From the NCBI GenBank assembly GCA_011634665.1, contig WAEK01000029.1, positions 289,913-353,912 of the forward strand: a stretch of DNA of 64,000 nt, given 5' to 3'. Under the pieces are notes generated by a model. That model was not told the origin of the DNA. It did no database searches and saw nothing but the letters and a program-made list of their open reading frames with translations. Each line of letters opens with the position of its first letter. Positions within the stretch are counted from its first letter, which is position 1. Source of the stretch: Mortierella sp. BCC40632 (Eukaryota > Mortierellomycota > Mortierellomycetes > Mortierellales > Mortierellaceae). This document shows, piece by piece, positions 37,651 to 49,060 of the stretch. A program made the position numbers and the translations under genes.

Positions 37651-38483
37651 TTGTATCCTCCGGAGTGATCGTCGCGTGGCATAGATCTCTGGAGATATGA
37701 GACGACCGCAGGAGGTAGCATCGACTGCTTCAAATCCATCTCTGTCACAAATGGTTTTTCACCAGCGACAATCCGGAAAGACTGTCGGACTTGATCGGCA
37801 GACGTCCTGTCTTCAGTCACTCCAACCATAAAGTTGATAAACTGTTGTAGTCGAGAGAGAGAGAGAGAGACCACAGTGTTAACCACTGAACAATAGACAC
37901 TACCAAAAAAAAAAAAAAAAAAAAAAATCTGCGCGCCATTTCTAGTCTCAAATTCTTTCTTACCTGTTCAAAAGTAATTTCTGCACTGTTCTGGCTACAT
38001 TGGGCAAAGATGCGTGCAAAGTCATCTTCTTCATACATGATACCCAAACTCGCCAGGGCAGCGTTGAATTCCGCAGAAGACAACGAGTTGGACTGTCGGC
38101 TATCAAAGTGACGGAAAGTACTCTCAAACTCTTCAAGCTGTCCAGGCGTCAGGTTGGTCATATTCCTGGACACAATCTATATGAAATAAGGTGCAGGATT
38201 CAGGTGTGTGAGTAAATCATGACATGCTAACCAATGCTATCTGCTCTAGCATTAGGAAAAGTCAACTCGGTTGTACCTGATTCGAGATAAAGGCTGACTT
38301 CTTTTGAAGGGCTTGCTCCAAGAGTCCAAAATCAAATGAGAGATCATCTGCAGAGTAGATCGTATAGTCATTCTCCTCAATATTGGCTTCCACACATTGA
38401 TCATCGAGCCGCTGGATACGCTCCAGCATATCTGCCATGGGACCCAAGCGTGTGCTGAGCTGACGGACATGAGCCAATTGGAG

Positions 38484-38525
<42 letters not shown>

Positions 38526-40144
38526 TTCACTTTGTTAGCATTTGGAAAGCCTTTAAGAAGAATTCTTGTCACTAAGGTTCTCTCTACTTACATCGAGATC
38601 TCCATCAAGCAAAACAAGTTCATTGGAGATGGCGTTGACCTGAGCTTGGAAATCGTTCGCTTGCTTGGCAAAATCGTGTCTTAGTTTTTCTTTGATACTA
38701 AATACATACATCATCCATTGGTAAAAAGTCTTAGCATTTCTAGTGGAACACCAGTGCCCCCCTTTAAGCATCCAACATTGCAAGGTATAAGAAAGTGTCA
38801 TTCGAGTCACTCACTCTCTGATCTTGGCATTAATTAGTCGATATCTTCTCTCCTCTGCCGCGAGCAATTCCTTCCAGGTTCGATCCAGGTCCTATAAATT
38901 ATTTCACCATAAAAAATAATCATAAAAGAAGTCAGTTATTGAGTCTTGAATGAGCATTCTGCGCTTCTCATTCCTAAACTATTGCCATCACCGGTATTCA
39001 CCTGGAGTGTCAATCCGTGAGGAGGATGGTATGGCTTTAGCTCATAAGTTTTGAGCTTGGTTTGGATATTGCCGAGCAATGTATCGATGTCACGCTTGTC
39101 AGCGACCCACGTGCGTTTCAATGATGTCTTGTAGTTCACAAACTCTACTGACTGCCTCTTGGCATCAGCATAGTCACCTCGGAAAGTTGAAGATTCCCAT
39201 TCTGATCTCTTGTTGTCAATCGCTTGCATCAACTGCATTCCACAGACAGCCAAGCCAGAAATAGCCAGAGAAAGGGGAGAAGCGACAGGGTTATCGTCAG
39301 TGCCATAGTTGCATACAGTGCAGTAGGATAACTGCTACTCAAGACCGTGTCACATAAAACCTCCGATAGATTCACACTTACAGCCTTCACGCGTCGCTCA
39401 TAATCGCTCTCCATGGTCCAGACAGACTCCATCACTTCTGCAAACTTGGCAACGCGGCGGCCTGCAGTATCGACCTTGCCCAACTCCGAGAATGCGTGGA
39501 AATACTGTGCTACATAGGTCATCACGGAGCGCTCATCGGGTTTGGAGATATCACACACATCCTCCACATCGAGCAGCTTAGGGATGTTCAAGTGCTCTGC
39601 TGCGATATCGAATGCCAGTTGCGTGTTTCTGTGTCTGTCTGTTTTATCCAGAGAGTCGAAGTCAAGGAGGTCGGGTCGGTGACGATGAATCAGCGCGCAG
39701 CTACCAAAGCGATAGTAAAAAAAACCCTCCCAGTTATTTGTCAACTCTCTGTGATCTAGATTGGGAGCAGTCTCATGCCATATCAGGGCCACTTACAATG
39801 CCAATCCATCCACCCAGCTGTAGGTGAAGTCACGAACGTTGACCTCGCGATACGGTGCGGTCTTGCGTTGGCACCAGAGCAGCAAACCCTCCTTAGCGCT
39901 CAGACCCTCTTCACTGTTATCATATAGGGGCTGTGATTAGCAATCATTCATTCATGGAAACATGTTCAGATCGGATGGGATTGAGCAGGAACTATCGATC
40001 CAGTCATAGACTTGTTTTGAGAACATACCTGATATCAGCGATAGTGAATCTGAGAATGAGGGTCCAGATCAATCCAAGGATAAGCTTGATGTTCTCGTCA
40101 ACGATATCTATCCCGCACAGTACAAACACGTAGAATGGTGATGA

Positions 40145-40185
<41 letters not shown>

Positions 40186-40798
40186 GAGTCATCATTCCAA
40201 ATGAAGGCGTTGTACAGGCATTTCTTACCTTCTGCACCAATGTTCGTAAGACTGACGCCTCTCTGTCGAATAAACTCTAGGCACTTGTTGACGTTTTCGA
40301 CTTTTTGGATACGCATCCTCGAGACCTTGTTGTAGCGTCCCAGGCTGGTGTCGCCAATAATTTCCTGTAACGACACAGCGTCGCAGATGGTGGAGACTCT
40401 TATGTCAGCGGCGATTGACTTGTCATTTTGCAGGGACCAAAAAAAAAAAAAAAAAAAAAGAGATAATAGTGCGTTCGAGGCTTACTAGAAGTTGGATCAA
40501 AGGCACGCCATCCGACATTTGCAGGAGGTCGGAAATCTCTTTGTGGCGTCCTGCAGTTAGCTTCGTGTTCACCCTGTGATATGCAGCAGCAAACAAGGAG
40601 CAAGGAAGGGTGATGTCAGTCTAAGGAGGCCAGGTGGACCAAGGCGATTTTCAGGGTAAAAAAAAAATGCAGAGTTTGTTTGGGCGGCAATTGAAGCCCT
40701 AGCAGAAAGAGACGACAGCTCTTACCATTTTGTGAAAGCTGGATTTCATTTCCCATGCAGGTCGAGAGGTTGCAAAAGAGCGGTTATAGAAAATAGTA

Positions 40799-40833
<35 letters not shown>

Positions 40834-41591
40834 GACACAAACAAGAGTGTGGAGTAAGTGAAAGAGACCTCCAGAACGACACAGTTCATGTTCTGGCAGT
40901 GTTGTAGGGCCAGAATATGACATCATTTCTCCAGGGTTTGGCTCCTGTACAGGTGGCTGTCTCGGTGCGGCTGTAGTCTTGAGCGATTATGATCTCTTCT
41001 CTCGGCCAGTCCAGCTCCGTCCAAGGAGAACGGCTCCCGCCAAGCCAAGAAAAAAAAGATATGAAAAGAAATAGTCCAAATCAAGTGCGCAAGAAGCGAC
41101 ACCACGTCCTAACGGCTATTGTCCAATTGTTTCCCATGGTGTTTGTCTTTTGGCGCCTGCTCTCCTACTTACTTTTTTGCTGAACGCTTTCCCAAGTCTT
41201 GTCCATGAGCTTGGCTGAAATGAATAAAGAGGTGGTGTAAGGGAAACAATGTGAAGAAATGCAGAATAAAAATATGAGTAAGGTCTAGGTCATGTAATGC
41301 AATCGACATGTCTGGCCGAATGAATGGACTTTTTGTCGTAGCACATTTGTCCGAAATGGGACGTATGCTGATCCAGAGAGATAGAATTGATTTGGTTGCC
41401 TCTGTGGGTCCGCTGAGGACCAACAAAGAGCGTGCCCTTTCATGGTATTCCAGCTGGCGTTCTCTTTGTCTAGGCGGATATTAGCCGAGTCAACGACCTC
41501 AGTATGAAGGATGGTTAGTATTTTCCATACCAGTGTCCTCAACCACTTGGTTGGCGGCGCTAGAGGGATGGAAGGCATGTTGTCCGGACAT
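37614..41591 (-). CDS. ain1: Alpha-actinin
   Basis: Fourteen exons: 41591-41531, 41214-41173, 40738-40726, 40573-40486, 40364-40229, 40107-40029, 39913-39797, 39700-39382, 39232-39002, 38891-38815, 38697-38592, 38483-38277, 38176-37964 and 37841-37614, for 638 residues, near fission yeast Ain1 (621). Alpha-actinin crosslinks F-actin, including in the contractile ring. Two calponin-homology domains come first: [27 protein letters not shown], then [33 protein letters not shown]. About two spectrin-like repeats follow, then a C-terminal EF-hand region ([21 protein letters not shown]). Exon 3 is a 13-nt micro-exon coding TFTKW in part. The start at 41591 was preferred over an internal ATG at 41206 because the spliced head ([20 protein letters not shown]) joins in frame and extends the family alignment. 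Confidence 0.94.
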
Positions 41592-42999
41592 AGTGGCGAA
41601 TGAACGAATGCAATGTCAGAAGAAGGAAAGAGAGTGAGAGAGGAGAGTGGAATGAAAGGGGAATGGGCGTGCTTGTGCTTGTGGTTGAGAGAGAGAGAGA
41701 GAGAGAGTGAGAGTGAGAAAGAGAGAGAAAAGAGAGAGAGAAGAGAGAGAGAGAAGGAGAGAGAGAAGGAGAGAGAGAGAGAGAAAAGAAGAGAATAGCA
41801 GTTGCTTTTCGCAAGGTGGGGACAGAGACGGATAGCGAGAGACAGAGAGACAGAGAGACAGAGAAGGAAAGCCGCGTTGCGTTGGAATCGAATGGGGTCG
41901 TTTGTCTGTTCGTGTTCTGGGCGAGGTGTGGAGCGATTGTCTATTTGCATGCAGTCAATTACAGAGGGGCACACCGCGTGTGCAGTTGCAGAAACGATTC
42001 TCTCTTTCTTTCCTCTCTCTTTCTCCTCTGACTGTCTTCTCTCACTCTCTCACTCGTTCATTCCAACTCTTTCCATGAGCATGAGCAAGAACAAAGCATG
42101 TACACAAAAGAAATGTCTCTAATCCATCCAGATCCTGCCCTTACTCCACCGCCACGTCCCCTCACCGTTGCTATCTCCGTATTCTACACATTGATCTACC
42201 TCAATATCCGACAGTGAAGCCTAGGTATTCGGTGTAGCGGCCATCACTGGAAATCCCACGCACGCGTTCCCTTACTTGTCCAGGTCTTGGCTCTCTGTTC
42301 CGACCCTGCTCTCTTCCACCTTGGACGCATTTTCATCTATTCTCGGATAAAGAGTGCAGCTCGTCTTGGGGAGTGAGAGGGGGGGGGGTCCGTTGAAAGG
42401 AGCTGGTCTCTATGCAAATGGTGTGGCTGGCCGATTTCTCCGCGTCGAACTGCCCCTGCTGTCCTCACGAACGCCCAGTGATCTCTGTCCCCCTTCCACA
42501 AAAAAAATGGCCTCGTGTCTTTCATGTTCTGGCAGCAATGCTTAGTGCGCGAGCATTCAGAGTCGAGCCAAGTGCCGCAATTGCTCACGACACACAAGGG
42601 CTGCAGTGCGGTGCCATCGTGGCACCGAATCTTAAGTTCTGCTTGGACTGCTGTACCCTGTGGCCCGCCCGATTCCTCTCTTTCTCTTTCCTCCACAGAC
42701 ATTCAAGGGATGCGCCCCATCACTTCTTTTTTTTTTTTTTTTTTTTTTTATTGCTACACCACCATGCGCCCGAGTCCATCTTGGGGTCTCACAAGAGGAT
42801 CAGGGAGAAGAAGAGTGGTGATCATTCTCCGTGCCTGAGTACCTCGCTATGAGCGGGGAAGTTAGGGTACCTACTTCACTTTGACTATGAGGCGGATAGT
42901 ATCGTAGTTGACGCACAAATATGCATTAGCAGTGCACACAGATAGGGCGTCAGAGCGGAGCCAAGACGGACCCAGGCTCCGCCTGGGAGAGAAAGATAG

Positions 43000-43039
<40 letters not shown>

Positions 43040-43627
43040 CAAGAGGCGGTCTGTCTAGCGGCGTGTCCGTGCCGAATGTCTCTCGATGTGATGTGTCGTC
43101 GTCGTCTTTGTCTATCGTTTTTTTTTCTGTATGTACTTCTGCAAATCCGCTCGGGCGGTCTTCTCTCTCAGACTCTCTCTCTCTCTCTCTCTCCCCGTAA
43201 CACATCAGTCAGAGACTCTCTCTCTCTCTCTTTCTTTTTTTTTTTTCGCTTTCTCTCTTTCTCTCTTTCTCTCTTTCTCTCTTTCTCTTTCTCTTCTGCT
43301 CTTTTCACATCCAACCAATCCTAGCCTCGGCGCGTCCCTGGTTATTCATTGATCGATCGGCAAGCCCCCTTCTCTCATCCTTTCATTCTCATTTTTCTCC
43401 CACTCTCCCACTTCATTCTCCTGCTCTCGTGCTCTCTTTCATTCTTTTATACACACACACACACACACACACACACTCTCTCTCTCTCTCTCTCTCCACC
43501 CTTCGTCATCCTTCGTTCTTTTTTCTATTTCTTTTCCCCCTCCTACTCCCACCCCACCCGCATCACGCCCCATATCTTTGGACCATAATTAGCTAGCCCC
43601 ACCTCGATCCCATCCTAATCTGTCGCC
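41592..43627. other. Divergent upstream region of alpha-actinin and Hsp70-like genes
   Basis: About 2 kb between divergent starts, with no convincing gene. It holds GA-rich arrays at 41688-41795 and 43000-43034, CT arrays near 43176-43194 and 43217-43229, and a joined (AC)n/(CT)n block at 43451-43497 just before the Hsp70-like gene. A short perfect inverted repeat, CGGTGCCA-TCG-TGGCACCG, lies near 42609-42627. Open frames at 42337-42702 (minus) and 42412-42852 (plus, with Cys pairs) overlap each other and match nothing I know. Confidence 0.5.
43451..43497. repeat. Compound (AC)n(CT)n microsatellite
   Basis: About 25 bp of alternating A and C run straight into about 22 bp of alternating C and T. 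It lies about 130-177 bp before the start of the Hsp70-like gene, probably in its promoter or leader. Confidence 0.85.
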
Positions 43628-44429
43628 ATGGCTGCCCGGCCATACCCTTACAACGGCCAACCCGTGGCAGGCACCCATCCGCATCCACACAATCAGCCCC
43701 CGCCTCAACCATTGCGATCCTCTGGCATCTACTCGGCGCATCCCACCCAACCTGGGTTCCACCAGATTCCACCCCATCTCCAGCGCCCTCCTGTTCATCC
43801 ACAATCCCAGCTCCAGCTCCAGTCCCAACACCACCCATTGCACCTCCACCAGGTGCGCCAGCAGACCCATCCTCCACCAGGCTATATCCTCCAGCAGCAG
43901 CAGCCTCCTCCGTCTGTCATTGCCCGGCCTATTTACGCAACGCCCCAACCACACCACCAGCCAGCCTTCCTGCCACACAATGTTGGCTCGCCACGCCCCC
44001 ATATGCTTGCCCGGCCAATGCCACTCCAGCAGCCGTCTATCCAGCAACAGCAACAGCCCATCATGTCCATACCCCAGCCCTCAGGTCGTCCCCCAAATAT
44101 CGTCCCTGTCCCAGTCTCGATGCCGCCTTCCTCGGCTATTGGACCCTCAAATGTTTTGCGCACGCCTTCTCTCGGTGCGGCACCCATGGTGTCCATGCCG
44201 GTGCCTCTGCCTGCGACGTCGATGCAACTTTCCAACACTATGGTCCCTTCAACGGCCCAGTCCAATTTCAGGCCCATCATCGCGGCTCGCCCCGCAGGCG
44301 TGTTCACGGCAGGCCCGGCCACGGTTGTTGCCTCCTCGGGACTTGGGCGGATGCCCATGCGTCCAGTCATCGTGCGTATGTGTATTCCCGATTGGCCTTT
44401 TTGATGTGGTTGCTCTTGTTTCTTTTTTT

Positions 44430-44526
<97 letters not shown>

Positions 44527-46680
44527 CCCTCTCTCTCTTCTTGCTACTGGCAAGAGTTGGTTTTAGAGACGAGAGGGTCGAAAGCATAGCCCCTGTTGTT
44601 GAAAAAGAAAAAGAAAGAGAAAAAATAACCCACACCCCCACGTATCTTGCTGTTCTCTCCGCCCTCGTCCTCCTTTCTTCATCCCCCTTCTCACGACTTT
44701 TTATTATTTTTATTTCTATTTGTATATATCTCTCTCTTGGCAATGTCCTGAATAGCTGCTGGTCCTCCTACACTCCTCAAGACCAACGCCCGAGTCAAGG
44801 CTCTTCTAGAGCGACCTGTTCCCGTTATCAAGGTAAATAAGACCCTCAGATGTTTCCCTCTCATTCTCGTTCTCATTCTCTCTCACTCTCACACACACAC
44901 TTTTATTTCTTTCTCTCTCTACTGCCACTTTTCGGCTCAACCCGCCGATCAATGTTCCGTGGAGCACTTGTCACACTCACCCACTTACTCACTCATTCGC
45001 CTCATCTATAACAGGTCAAGCAAAGGGTGAATACGCTGCTCTCTGACTTTTGGGGCGAACACATCGATGTGACCAGGAGTGGGGCAGTCATTGATCGTTC
45101 AGAGCTGGAGGCCAAAGAGCAGAAAGAGGCCGAAGAGGAGTCACGACGGAAACGACAGACAGGAATCGTAGTAGGCATTGATTTCGGAAACACCTTTACA
45201 GGAGTCTCTTATGCTCACCAAGCAGACGGAGAAATGATCGATGTTGTCAAATGGTACTTTTGCTGTCTATTTCTTTTTTCTTTCTTCTTTCGATCCAACA
45301 TGTATACCATGCAGGACAACCCGGTCTTTTTTTTTTTTTTTTTTTTTTTTTTTTCTTCTTCTTCTGGAACATCCTCTGACAATACAATTCGTCTCTTGTT
45401 CATTTGATTCTCCTCTTTTTAGGCCAAAACACTCGATTTCATATGCAAAGGTACCAACCGTAAGCCTGTACAAGGCTTCAGAACCGACAAAGTTCCTGGA
45501 CTGGGGCTCGTCCGCCATGGCAACGTACCGACGAACCAAGAAGGACAAATTACTCGTCCGCGACTATAAACTCTTGCTCTTTGATCAAGATGCACGCGGT
45601 AAACTCGATTCAGGATTGCATGTGACTGATATCTTTACTCAGTATCTCTCCAAGATCCATGGACATTTACTGGAGGAAGTCAACAAGTCTCAAGTCCTGG
45701 CTGCCGAGTCTGTCCCTGCTCATTACTGCATCACAGTTCCACAGTCTTGGACGATCCCGACTAGAGAACTTGTTCTCAGATGCTTTGTCGAGGCAAAGAT
45801 CATCCTCCAGACCCCAGCACCCAACATGACCGTCATCACCGAGGCAGAGGCAGCGGCAACCTATTGTCGAGAGAACTGTGAAGAATTTGAGGCGCTCAAG
45901 GATGGCGAGATCTTTATGATCTGTGATGCTGGAGGATTGACCACAAACGTAACCGTCTTCCGTGTGGACGACAGTCTGGGAGTTCGTCAGTTTGTAAGGA
46001 TGTCATCGTCACACGATGAAAATTGTGGATCCGTCAATCTCGATCGAAGATTCAAATCTTTGGTACTCTCTAAATTGGCAGGATTGGATGTGGAGGAGAA
46101 CCCAACACGACTGCGTGCCTTTGAGACTCTCCTTGAAGGGTTTGAGGAGATCAAGGCCCAGTTTGATTTGCACACATGTGAAGAAGTCAAGCACTTGTCA
46201 GTGCCCATGGGTTTGGATGTGAATGTGCTAGATCCTCCACCTCCATGGCTTGAGGAAGAGTACATGTCACTGAAAGGCAAGGAGTTGTGCGATCTGGTCT
46301 TTGACCCTGTTGTCGAAAAGGTGCTTGAGCTGATCAATGTCCAATCGAGGTCTCACTCAGTCTGTGCAAGTCTATTCATGGTGGGAGGATTCGGCTCTAA
46401 CAAGTATTTGCAGGATAAACTTCAGTTGGCGGCCGCCATGCGGTACAAGTTGATGAACAGCAATGGTCATGGATCTGATCCGGACTCGAGACGGAGCTCT
46501 TACATGAACGGAATAGTCAACTCACTTGGAGACATGAACTTGAGTCAAGCTGGATCACTTATGACTGCAGGAGTCATCAAAAAGGTGGTGATTGTTCCAA
46601 AGGCAGAGATGGCCGTTGCTCGTGGTGCTGTCATCTATGGACTCAAGAGTGCCTCACAACACACCAAAGCTTTCCTCTAA
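43628..46680 (+). CDS. HSPA12-like Hsp70-family protein with Pro/Gln-rich head
   Basis: Four exons, 43628-44375, 44756-44832, 45015-45253 and 45423-46680, give 773 residues. The first about 250 residues are Pro/Gln/His-rich and look disordered. An actin-like ATPase fold begins near residue 335. GIDFGNTFTGVSYAH is the first phosphate loop and MICDAGGLTTNVTVF the second. FMVGGFGSNKYLQDKL fits the adenosine-binding part, and AVARGAVIYGLKS closes the fold. The substrate-binding domain of classical Hsp70 is absent. This matches the divergent HSPA12-like group, which is expanded in some early-diverging fungi. Client and location are unknown. Intron 1 contains an 80-bp (CT)n array. The start at 43628 is the first ATG after a CT-rich leader, with context GCCATGG. 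Confidence 0.85.
44431..44510. repeat. (CT)n microsatellite, 80 bp
   Basis: Forty uninterrupted CT units in intron 1 of the Hsp70-like gene, followed by TTTC units. It is the longest dinucleotide array in the window, and is likely polymorphic between strains. Confidence 0.95.
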
Positions 46681-47250
46681 AGAGTAGCTGGATGACTATG
46701 AGGGGCCCCACCTTTTGGTTCTCTGTGGAGAGTGATAAGGATGAAACTTTTAAGCTTTTGATTCCCATTCTTTCTTTCTTCTTTCCTCTTCCTCTCCTCT
46801 AACTCGACCTCCATGTCCTGTTTCTTCAACCCACTTTTGCCTTTTTGAAGAAGCAAGACCGAATACCCTCTCACTCTCAACCCTTCATTTCAACTCGCGT
46901 CCTTTTCTTTTTCTTTCTTTGTAGCAGTCTCCTATCTTTATCTCTTCGCTTTCCATTGATCTATCCTTTTTTTTTTTTTTTTTTTATGCCTGCCGCTGTC
47001 TACTATGCATCCTAATATCATGTACACTATCATCTCAAATATTCTGGAGCACTGATGAATATAAAAAAGAAGAAGAAACGATCCCGAGAATGATGAAGGG
47101 TGCCACTTTGTTTTTTGTTTCTTGTTTTTTTACTTTTGTGTCCTAAAACTTGACTGTAACTACCTCTTCCCCCCCCCTCCTTCACCCAACCTGTTCAGCA
47201 TCGGCTCATTTTTCTTTCTTTCTATAGATCCGCTTTCTAAGAGAATCGTT
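46681..47250. other. Convergent 3' region of Hsp70-like and TRS120 genes
   Basis: About 570 bp between two stop codons. It is CT/T-rich with a T run near 46968-46985 and an AATAT/AATAAA-like stretch near 47050-47070 on the plus strand that could guide 3' end formation of the Hsp70-like transcript. No coding signal was seen. Confidence 0.55.
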
Positions 47251-48991
47251 TTAAAAAGCCTCGATGACCAGTGGCTCGTGGTCATAGTAGACAACTCGTC
47301 TTCGAACATCCTCAGCATGATAAAGCACCTTGTACTCTCCACGGCTATAGAAACAAACGGGCAGGATATGACTGGTCGTTGTATCAGGTCCCATCTATCA
47401 GAGTGGAAAAAAAGAAAAAGAAAAAGAAAAAATGTCAGAGTGGTCCCCAGGTGTTGAGATCCATCTTCAAGAGCAGCAAGATACCAAAAAAAAAAAAAAA
47501 AAAAAGGCTTCCTTACTTTAGCAAGCGGCGCTTGCAGGACACCATGCCAAACCATCCGCGTGCCAAGATCATACTCCATGGTACCATCTCCATGCACTTG
47601 CACAGGTTGCATTCTCAGACAAAGTTTCACATCCATATGCGACCTGTTGACCACCGTAAACCGGATCTGAGAAAATTGCTCTACAGGGCACCGCCAACGG
47701 TTCGATCCGATCTGCTCAAGGCCTCCCTTTTTGACATCTCCCTCTAGAGTACCATCCTTGTCTGCACCTGTTCCTTGCTGCGACATGGCCTCTGTCTGTT
47801 CCATTTTCACCAAGAAGGAAATATCCTCAATCTTGAGCACATTCAGCATAGGTCGCGTCAGTCTCAGGGTTCTCAGATCAAACTTGCCAAATCGACCCGA
47901 GGAACTGTCCTTCAAGGTCCATCGAGCCACCACTCGTTTCAGCAATTCTTCTCGGAACCAGAACAATGCTCGCTCTGTTGCCTGTTCTTCACTCGTCTGG
48001 CTTGTTGCGGAACGGGACACTACGAACTGCTTGTTGGACAACGTAGGAATGGGCTTCGCTAGGTGTTCAGTTGAAAGTACCATTCGTCGTACAGGAAGAA
48101 TAATCCTCTGTGTACTACCAGGCTGGATCACTGTTGTTGACTTGATCAGCTTGCTCAAGTCAAAGCCAGCAAATCCTTCATCACTTCCGCCTTGTTCTCT
48201 TGCCTCATCTCCTTCTTCAGAATCGTCTACCAGCATGGCTACCTCGACCGGCACAGTCCAGACATTCCGAACATCCATCGTCAATAGACAATATTCGTTC
48301 TTGGTACCAAGTGCAACGCGACGAGAGATGGCAGCCTCGATTTGCTCTCCTGGCAGAATGGCATCCCCACGAGCCTTGGATAACAACTGCTCTACGCTTT
48401 GACGCTTGTCCACCCTTGCGAAATTGGAACTCAATCGTTTGCTGATCGTGCGCGAACCCCGACGACCAGCACTGTAGGACTTTTGATGACCAGAGCCCGA
48501 CTTGGACTCGGCCTGAATTTGAACCGTCTTTGACTGAGAAGATGTTCCTTCTTCTCCTTGCTTGGGCGGAGCCAAGAAACCATCGCTTGAAAAGTCGATT
48601 CGGGGTAGGGATGAGGTCGAGTTTCGATTGCTGTTGGGAGTGCTGTCATTGCTGGAGAATGTGCCGGTATTTTCAGGTCCATCTAATTGATCGCCATTAC
48701 CTAGAAGAGGCGTGTTGGGCTCTGTAGTTGGGATATCCATTCCACCATGTGACTGCAGATAGAGGACATCAAGGTTCAGGCACTCAACTGTCTTGTAGAC
48801 TGTCATCAAGACCTGAGAGAAGAGTTGACGGGTAACAAAAACAGTAACCTCTTCTTCCTCCGCGGCATTGTTTCGATGCAGATAGCCGTAATCAATCTGG
48901 ATCATTCCCGAAGAGCTGAAATTCACTAAAAGGATCAGTAGTGTTTCTTGGGAGGATTTTGGATTGTATCTGTGGGAAAGAGCAGAAACAC

Positions 48992-49060
<69 letters not shown>

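Noticed and set aside
41173..41206. Internal ATG at 41206 as the alpha-actinin start
   Set aside because: An upstream exon at 41591-41531 joins in phase through good splice sites and supplies an N terminus, so the internal methionine is not needed as a start.
42337..42852. Overlapping plus and minus frames of 121-146 codons, one with cysteine pairs
   Set aside because: Both strands are open over the same bases. The plus frame runs through a T tract into polyphenylalanine; there are no convincing splice sites or domains.
43933..44553. Long minus-strand open frame opposite the Hsp70-like head
   Set aside because: It mirrors a Pro/Gln-rich coding exon and then runs into the (CT)n array, giving alternating Arg-Glu. 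This is low-complexity shadow coding.
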